Source: Luteimonas fraxinea
GTDB taxonomy: Bacteria; Pseudomonadota; Gammaproteobacteria; Xanthomonadales; Xanthomonadaceae
Length of the DNA: 64,000 nt
Assembly: GCF_021233355.1 (NCBI RefSeq)
Contig: NZ_CP089507.1
Location: forward strand, 2,228,501 to 2,292,500
Direction of reading: 5' to 3'
Position numbers and translations under genes: made by a program. A model generated the notes under the pieces. It did no database searches. It had not been told where the DNA came from and saw only the letters and a list, made by a program, of their open reading frames with translations. Below are positions 57,287-64,000 of the stretch, piece after piece. How positions within the stretch are numbered: the stretch's first letter is position 1; each line of letters begins with the position of its first letter.

Positions 57287-58402
57287 TCAGCCGTCGATGC
57301 GTTGCAGGAGTGCCTCAGCCTGTTCCATTCCCGGAGCCGCTTCCAGTACCTGGAGTACCAGGCGCCGCGCTTCCGCGCGCTCGCCCAGACGCAGGTGCGC
57401 ATCGGCGGCGGCCAGCGTGAGCCGGGCTTCGTCCATGTGCGGCAGCGCCAACTGCATTGTCTGGAGCGCGGGGCGCAGCGCCACTGCATCGTCGCCGGCA
57501 ACCTGGGCCTGGTAGTAGCCGAGGATGCCGATCAGTTCCGGGTGATAGCGCGCGGGCGATGCCGCCAGCGCCGCACGCGCGCCGGCCACATCGCCAGCGC
57601 GTAGCTGTTCCACCAGTGTCATGCTCGCCTCGTCGCGCCAGGGCGTGCGGGCCACCGGTGTGCGTCCCAGACCGCGCACAATCGCCTCCGCCACGGCGGT
57701 GGTCGAGTAAGGGTTCTGGCCGGTGATCAGGCGTCCGTCGACGACGAGCTTCGGCATCATCAGCGGCGCTTCGTCCCAGAGCGCACCACGCGCCCGCGCC
57801 GCATCTTCGAGCTGCCACGGGAATTCAGCGGCCCACTTCTTGCCGAAGACGGCTTCCTCTTCGTTGCTGAAGCCGGTCATGCGACGCCCGGCGAGCAACG
57901 GCGCGCCATCGGTCAGACGCACGTCGACCAGCGCTGCCGGCCCGTGGCAGACCGCGGCGATCACCGCGCCGTTGTCCCAGGCATTGGCGATCAGCTGTTG
58001 CAGGGCGGTGTCGCGCGGCAGATCGAACATTGCGCCTTTCCCGCCGACAACATAGACCGCGGCGTAGTCGCCCGCGTCCAGCGCGTCGGTGCGGCGGGTA
58101 TCGGCCAGTTGGCGCATCGCATTTGTATCTGCCAGCAGCGCTGTATTGAAGGGCTCCTCCGCGTTGTAGGCATCCGCTTCCACCGCGCCGCCCTGCGGAC
58201 TGGCGACCTCGACCGCGAGGCCATTGGCCTTGAAGATCAGCCAGGCCTGGGACAGTTCGTCGAACTCGTAGCCGGGACGGGTCTTGCCAGCATCGCGGCC
58301 TTCGCCGCTGAGCACGATCAGGACGGTGTCGGCGGCCCTGGACAGCGCGGGCGTGAGGCACAGCGTGGCGACCAGTACACAGGACACGAAAGGATGTCGC
58401 AT
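57287..58402 (-). CDS. Exported DJ-1/PfpI (ThiJ) family protein with a helical tail
   Basis: 371 residues with a signal peptide ending ALSRA. The DJ-1/PfpI core includes VYVVGGKGAMFDLP, then AVCHGPAALVDVRL with the nucleophilic Cys (CHG), and GRLITGQNPYSTTAVA. It then has a C-terminal helical extension of about 100 residues (YHPELIGILGYYQAQVA, LTLAAADAHLRLGERAEARR) with TPR-like character. Family members include glyoxalase III and Hsp31-type chaperones/deglycases. Probably periplasmic and in one operon with the two-component genes. Confidence 0.85.
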   Translation of the reverse strand: MRHPFVSCVLVATLCLTPALSRAADTVLIVLSGEGRDAGKTRPGYEFDELSQAWLIFKANGLAVEVASPQGGAVEADAYNAEEPFNTALLADTNAMRQLADTRRTDALDAGDYAAVYVVGGKGAMFDLPRDTALQQLIANAWDNGAVIAAVCHGPAALVDVRLTDGAPLLAGRRMTGFSNEEEAVFGKKWAAEFPWQLEDAARARGALWDEAPLMMPKLVVDGRLITGQNPYSTTAVAEAIVRGLGRTPVARTPWRDEASMTLVEQLRAGDVAGARAALAASPARYHPELIGILGYYQAQVAGDDAVALRPALQTMQLALPHMDEARLTLAAADAHLRLGERAEARRLVLQVLEAAPGMEQAEALLQRIDG

Positions 58403-58459
58403 GGGAACTCCGGATTGGGATGACCGGAGACAGCATCCCGCTGCGGGATCAAGCAGATT

Positions 58460-59097
58460 TCAAACCGCGGCGCCGAGACCTGTGGGCAGCACGCCGTAAC
58501 GCCGCAACACCGTCCGCATCGACCGCGCGTCGACCACCGTGTCGGCGTGCAGTCCCGCCGCGCGTGCGCCCTGCACGTTGACGAACAGGTCGTCGACGAA
58601 CAGCGTCTCCTGCGCGCGCACGTCGAACTGCGCAAGCGCGTGGTCGAAGATCGCGCGGTCCGGTTTGCGCACGCCTAGGACGCCGCTGCACAGCACGCGG
58701 CCTTCGAGCATCGGGAACAGCGGCGCGACGATGCGGGGAATCGCATCCAGCATCAGCGCGCCGTTGTTGGTCAGCATGCCGACCTGCACCCTGGTTGCGA
58801 CCGAAGCGACGAGTTCCAGTGCGAGCGGATCCGCCTGTGTGCCCGCGCATCGCGATGCGATCCAGATGTCCGCATCGATGGTGCAACCAAGACCTGCGCC
58901 CAGCTGCTGCAGATAAGACGCCGTATCGAGCACGCCGCTGTCGTAGGCGCGCTCCAGTCCCGAGTTGAACACCACCTCCGATAAGCGCGCCGGCGTGCAG
59001 CCAGCGACGCGGGCCAGATGCGCGAGGCGCGCGGCGTGCGAATAGCGCGCCAGCACGCCATCGAAGTCGAACAGCACCAGCCGCAGCGGCGGTGGGG

Positions 59098-59101
<4 letters not shown>
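58460..59101 (-). CDS. HAD-superfamily hydrolase
   Basis: 213 residues. Motif [15 protein letters not shown] (DxD), motif [12 protein letters not shown], Lys in [14 protein letters not shown] and motif [17 protein letters not shown] (DD) all present; typical HAD phosphatase of about 24 kDa. Substrate unknown. Overlaps hemL start region by four bases at its own start (ATGA). Confidence 0.88.
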
Positions 59102-60390
<1,289 letters not shown>

Positions 60391-60413
60391 GGAGACTCCA
60401 GAAAGAAAAAGGT

Positions 60414-61040
60414 TCAAAGGCCGAATGCGGCGCGGTAGGCGTGCGCGGCGGCGGCCGGATGGCGAGCGGCGAAGACGCCGCTGATGACAGCGACGAGATC
60501 GGCGCCGGCGGCTGCAAGCTGGCGCGCATTCTCCGGCGTGATGCCGCCGATCGCCACCCGCGGCACGCCGAGCACCTCCGCATCGCGCAGCAGGGATTTG
60601 CGCGCGACGCGGGCGTCGGGCTTGGTCGGTGACGGGAAAAACGCGCCGAAGGCGACGTAGCTGGCGCCGGCCTCGACCGCGCGCTGCGCCAAGGTGATGT
60701 CGTCGTAGCAGGAGGCGCCGAGGATCGCGTCGGCACCCAGCGCTGCGCGTGCATCGATCAGCGCGCCGTCGTCCTCACCCAGGTGCGCGCCGTCCGCGCC
60801 GAGATCCGCAGCGAGCCGCCAGTCGTCATTGACGATCAACGGCACACCGGTCGCGCGGCACAGCGGCAGCAGGGCCTGCACCTGCGCCCGGCGCAACGCG
60901 GCATCGGCGCGCTTGTTCCGGTACTGCAGCCACGTGGCGTGCGGCAGCACCGCCGCGACCTGGGCCAGCAGATGGGCGGTCTCGGGCTCATCGGGCGTGA
61001 GCAGATACAGGCCGCGTGGCGCGGACGGGGAGGCGTTCAT
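60414..61040 (-). CDS. thiE: Thiamine-phosphate synthase
   Basis: 208 residues. Couples the thiazole and pyrimidine halves of thiamine phosphate. TIM-barrel with [66 protein letters not shown] and [20 protein letters not shown], all diagnostic. No TPP riboswitch-like conserved box is visible upstream. Start at 61040. Confidence 0.96.
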   Translation of the reverse strand: MNASPSAPRGLYLLTPDEPETAHLLAQVAAVLPHATWLQYRNKRADAALRRAQVQALLPLCRATGVPLIVNDDWRLAADLGADGAHLGEDDGALIDARAALGADAILGASCYDDITLAQRAVEAGASYVAFGAFFPSPTKPDARVARKSLLRDAEVLGVPRVAIGGITPENARQLAAAGADLVAVISGVFAARHPAAAAHAYRAAFGL

Positions 61041-61116
61041 CGACGTGGGTTCCGGTGGGGGGAGCGCGATGGGACAATGCGGCTCCGTTTCCAATGCCGC
61101 ATGTGGTCATTATCCG

Positions 61117-61308
61117 ATGAACGATCCGACGACGCAGGGCGCCTACCAGACATGGATGTGCGTGGTCTGCGGTTTCATCTACGACGAAGCCGTCGGCATT
61201 CCGGACGAGGGCATCGCCCCGGGCACGCGCTGGGAGGATGTGCCCGATACCTGGACCTGTCCCGACTGCGGCGTCACCAAGGACGACTTCGAGATGATGA
61301 CGCTCTGA
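61117..61308 (+). CDS. Rubredoxin
   Basis: 63 residues. Iron-binding Cys pairs CVVCGFIYD and CPDCGVTKDDF with the usual rubredoxin spacing, plus the family GIAPGTRWEDVPDTW segment. Short electron-transfer protein. Divergent from thiE; the ATG at 61117 is about 75 bases from the thiE start. Confidence 0.95.
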   Translation: MNDPTTQGAYQTWMCVVCGFIYDEAVGIPDEGIAPGTRWEDVPDTWTCPDCGVTKDDFEMMTL

Positions 61309-61366
61309 GCTGAACCTCAGGGCGCGTCATCGGGCCAGCCGCATGCGCGGGGGCCGATGACATCGC

Positions 61367-62212
61367 CTAGTGCGCGCGATCGCGCGCGCGTCCGATGTGG
61401 ACCAGCTGCTCGCGCACCGCATCCACATCGGCGGCGTCCGGGTAGCGGACCACGTAATGCCCCAGATCCTCGCGTGCACCCGTGACATGGCCCAGGGCCA
61501 GATAGCCCAGACCGCGGTCGCGCAGGGCATCGGGTGCGTCGGGCGCCAGCGACAGCAACCGATCGGCGCAACGCACGGCGCGCACCCAGTCTTCCACCTC
61601 GGCGTAGGTGCCGTGCAGGTTGCGCAGCATCCGCATCAGCATCATCCGTGGTGTGGCCGGGCGCAGCAGCCGGGCCAGCGTGTCGTCGTCCGGCGGACCG
61701 CCGTCGACGTGCGGCGCGGCGCGTGAACGCAGTTCTTCGATATCCAGCGGCCGACCGCCGTTGAACGGATCCATCACCAGCATGCCGTCACCGACCGGCA
61801 GCCGGACTAGGAAGTGGCCGGGGAAGGAAATGCCGTCCAGCGCCACGCCGAGCCGGCGCGCGACCTCCATCTGCACCACAGCCAGCATGATCGGATTGCC
61901 GAGCCGGCGTTCGATCACCGCATTGAGATAGCTGTTGCGCGGGTCGTAATAGGTGTCGTGGTTGCCGGCATAGCCGATCTCTTCGAACAGATGCCGGTTG
62001 ATTGCCTGCATCTTCAGCGGCATCTGCCCGATCGTGTCGACTTCGATCCGCAGATGCCGGGCATGCGACGCCAGCACCGCATCGCAATGCGCAACGTCGA
62101 GCGCGGGGTACTCGTCGCGTGCGATCAACAGCGCGCACGCGAACAGCGGCATCGCTGCATCCGCGGTGCCCGACAACGATGCCCACTCGGGCAGTTGCAC
62201 TGCATCACTCAT
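61367..62212 (-). CDS. SirB1-like transglutaminase-core/TPR protein
   Basis: 281 residues: N-terminal helical region with EIGYAGNHDTYYDPRNSYLN, then VIERRLGNPIMLAVVQMEVARRLG and PGHFLVRLPV, the pattern of SirB1/transglutaminase-like proteins in gammaproteobacteria, followed by a TPR-like C-terminus (DRLLSLAPDAPDALRDRGLGY). Function unknown. Convergent with rubredoxin. Confidence 0.88.
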   Translation of the reverse strand: MSDAVQLPEWASLSGTADAAMPLFACALLIARDEYPALDVAHCDAVLASHARHLRIEVDTIGQMPLKMQAINRHLFEEIGYAGNHDTYYDPRNSYLNAVIERRLGNPIMLAVVQMEVARRLGVALDGISFPGHFLVRLPVGDGMLVMDPFNGGRPLDIEELRSRAAPHVDGGPPDDDTLARLLRPATPRMMLMRMLRNLHGTYAEVEDWVRAVRCADRLLSLAPDAPDALRDRGLGYLALGHVTGAREDLGHYVVRYPDAADVDAVREQLVHIGRARDRAH

Positions 62213-62256
62213 GGCATGGAAGCCTGCATGGCGATCGGTGTACCGGTGACGCAGGC

Positions 62257-62706
62257 TCAGGGTGCCGGAATCGAAGGCGACAGCGTCAGCGTCTCGCCGT
62301 CCTTCAGGCCGATGCGCTTCGCTTCACCTGCATTGAGCTCCAGCACATAGCGCGCAGGGCCTGTGCTCGGATAAGGCGGGCAGCGATTGCCGGCAGAACA
62401 CGGCGGCACGTCGCGCTGCTGCGACACCAGCCTGCGTGCATCGTCGAAGTAGAGGATGTCGAGCGCGATCCGCGTGTTCTTCATCCAGTAGGCCTGCGGC
62501 GCCTCACTGTCATGAATGAAGAGCATGCCGTGGCCCTCTTCGAGCGTGTCGCGGAACATCAGGCCGCGTGCGCGGGCCTCATCCGTCGCAGCGATCTCGA
62601 CGGTGTAGCGGTTGCCCGCAAGCTCCACCCAATCACCACCACTCGCACAGGCAGGCAGCAGACAGGAGGCAAGCAGAGAGAGCAGAAGAAGACGGAGAGC
62701 GCGCAT
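62257..62706 (-). CDS. DUF192 family exported protein
   Basis: 149 residues with an N-terminal hydrophobic signal (LRLLLLSLLASCLLPACA), lipobox-like LLPAC, then the DUF192 core EARARGLMFRDTL, GHGMLFIHDSEAPQAYWMKN and ALDILYFDDARRLV with C-terminal GDGETLTL-like end (KDGETLTLSP). Usually periplasmic or lipid-anchored, function unknown. Start at 62706 fits the signal. Confidence 0.88.
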   Translation of the reverse strand: MRALRLLLLSLLASCLLPACASGGDWVELAGNRYTVEIAATDEARARGLMFRDTLEEGHGMLFIHDSEAPQAYWMKNTRIALDILYFDDARRLVSQQRDVPPCSAGNRCPPYPSTGPARYVLELNAGEAKRIGLKDGETLTLSPSIPAP

Positions 62707-62893
62707 GGAAGCACCGGCTGGATGGACTGCATCCACCTTCGGCAAGCGCTGTGCAAGCGTCAAGAAAAAAATCTTGTACGAAGGGTTCCCAAACCGATTT
62801 CATCTATGCATAATTCGCCCCCCGCTTGACGGGCTGCTCTTCGGGGCGGCGAGCCAGGCGGGAAAGAGGACGAAAACGCGGCTTCACGCGGTG

Positions 62894-62921
62894 TTGACAG
62901 ACTCGAAAGTCGCGGTAATAT
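62894..62921 (+). promoter_or_regulatory. rRNA promoter P1
   Basis: TTGACA, 16-base spacer, TAATAT, followed by GTGCGGCTCGCTTC, a GC-rich discriminator typical for stringently controlled rRNA promoters. Confidence 0.85.
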
Positions 62922-62993
62922 GTGCGGCTCGCTTCAACGAAACGCCTTCGGGCCGGACGGAGAAGTCGGCGGAAACCAACCCTCACCGAGGTG

Positions 62994-63021
62994 TTGACGA
63001 AAGCCAAAACCGCGCTATCAT
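62994..63021 (+). promoter_or_regulatory. rRNA promoter P2
   Basis: TTGACG, 16-base spacer, TATCAT, followed by GGGCGGCTCGCTTC. The downstream sequence repeats that of P1. Together they form a tandem start for the rRNA operon; the leader up to 63269 also contains a boxA-like CTTTGACA at 63088-63095. No gene is seen between 62707 and 63269. Confidence 0.85.
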
Positions 63022-63269
63022 GGGCGGCTCGCTTCGGAGGAAACAACGAAGCAGTGGGAAGCAGGCGCTGAGGCCGCTTCCGCAGATCTTTGACAGTGTG
63101 CGCAGGATACTTATGCGGACGTCTGGCTGGTGGCGTGAGTCCATTAGCAGACGTTCTAGAAAGAGCAAGAAAGATTCAAAAGCATGCAAATGCTGGTGAG
63201 TAGTTCGAGTTCTGGAAAAGACATCTGCACTCGAAGCATTAGATGTCACTTCGGTGATGTCGAAACATT

Positions 63270-64000
<731 letters not shown>

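Overview
The window is a GC-rich chromosomal segment from a Xanthomonadaceae-type gammaproteobacterium, most likely of the Lysobacter/Luteimonas group. This rests on the partial 16S rRNA gene at the right end, the family-typical housekeeping genes (plsB, hemL, thiE, mpl, an inorganic-pyrophosphate-type phosphofructokinase, a DedA/PAP2 fusion) and the palindromic intergenic repeats common in this family. The genus is an inference, because no database search was possible.

Layout. 0-11.2 kb: an SDR tail, an ABC-F ATPase, small secreted, membrane or hypothetical genes, plsB and two conserved genes of unknown role. 11.3-34.8 kb: an unusual non-flagellar type III secretion system (T3SS). 35-62.7 kb: ordinary metabolism, repair and signalling genes (e(P4)-type acid phosphatase, YceH-like, Rep helicase, thymidine kinase, Ser/Thr kinase plus ECF sigma, mutM, PFK, adk, mpl, SDR, aminotransferase, two-component system, hemL, thiE, rubredoxin). 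62.8-64 kb: tandem rRNA promoters, leader and the start of a 16S rRNA gene.

T3SS. sctU stands alone on the left. A minus-strand operon runs sensor kinase - FixJ-type regulator - sctQ - sctR - sctS - sctT, with stop/start overlaps or gaps of a few bases throughout. Divergent from it lies a FliO-like gene, followed by a plus-strand operon sctV - sctD - needle-like gene - sctI - sctJ - sctK - sctL - sctN - sctO - sctP in a Yersinia Ysc-like order. Downstream (29.2-34.7 kb) is an accessory set: a glycine-rich hydrophobic peptide, two related acidic helical proteins, a second needle-like protein, an exported protein, two related exported proteins and a Pro/Gln/Ala-rich two-helix membrane protein. 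No secretin (SctC), gatekeeper or recognised effector is visible.

The most notable signal is a 16-bp palindrome CTAGGG-N4-CCCTAG (up to one mismatch) in five intergenic positions, about 85-170 bp upstream of start codons, all inside the T3SS region. Three sites precede the small accessory genes, one precedes the Pro/Gln-rich gene and one lies in the divergent region beside sctU. I infer that it is the operator of a dedicated regulator, with the embedded FixJ-type protein as first candidate. Other oddities are a FliO-like protein in a non-flagellar system, an SctR with about 120 extra residues, and an apparent internal ribosome-binding site giving a separate SctQ C-terminal product.
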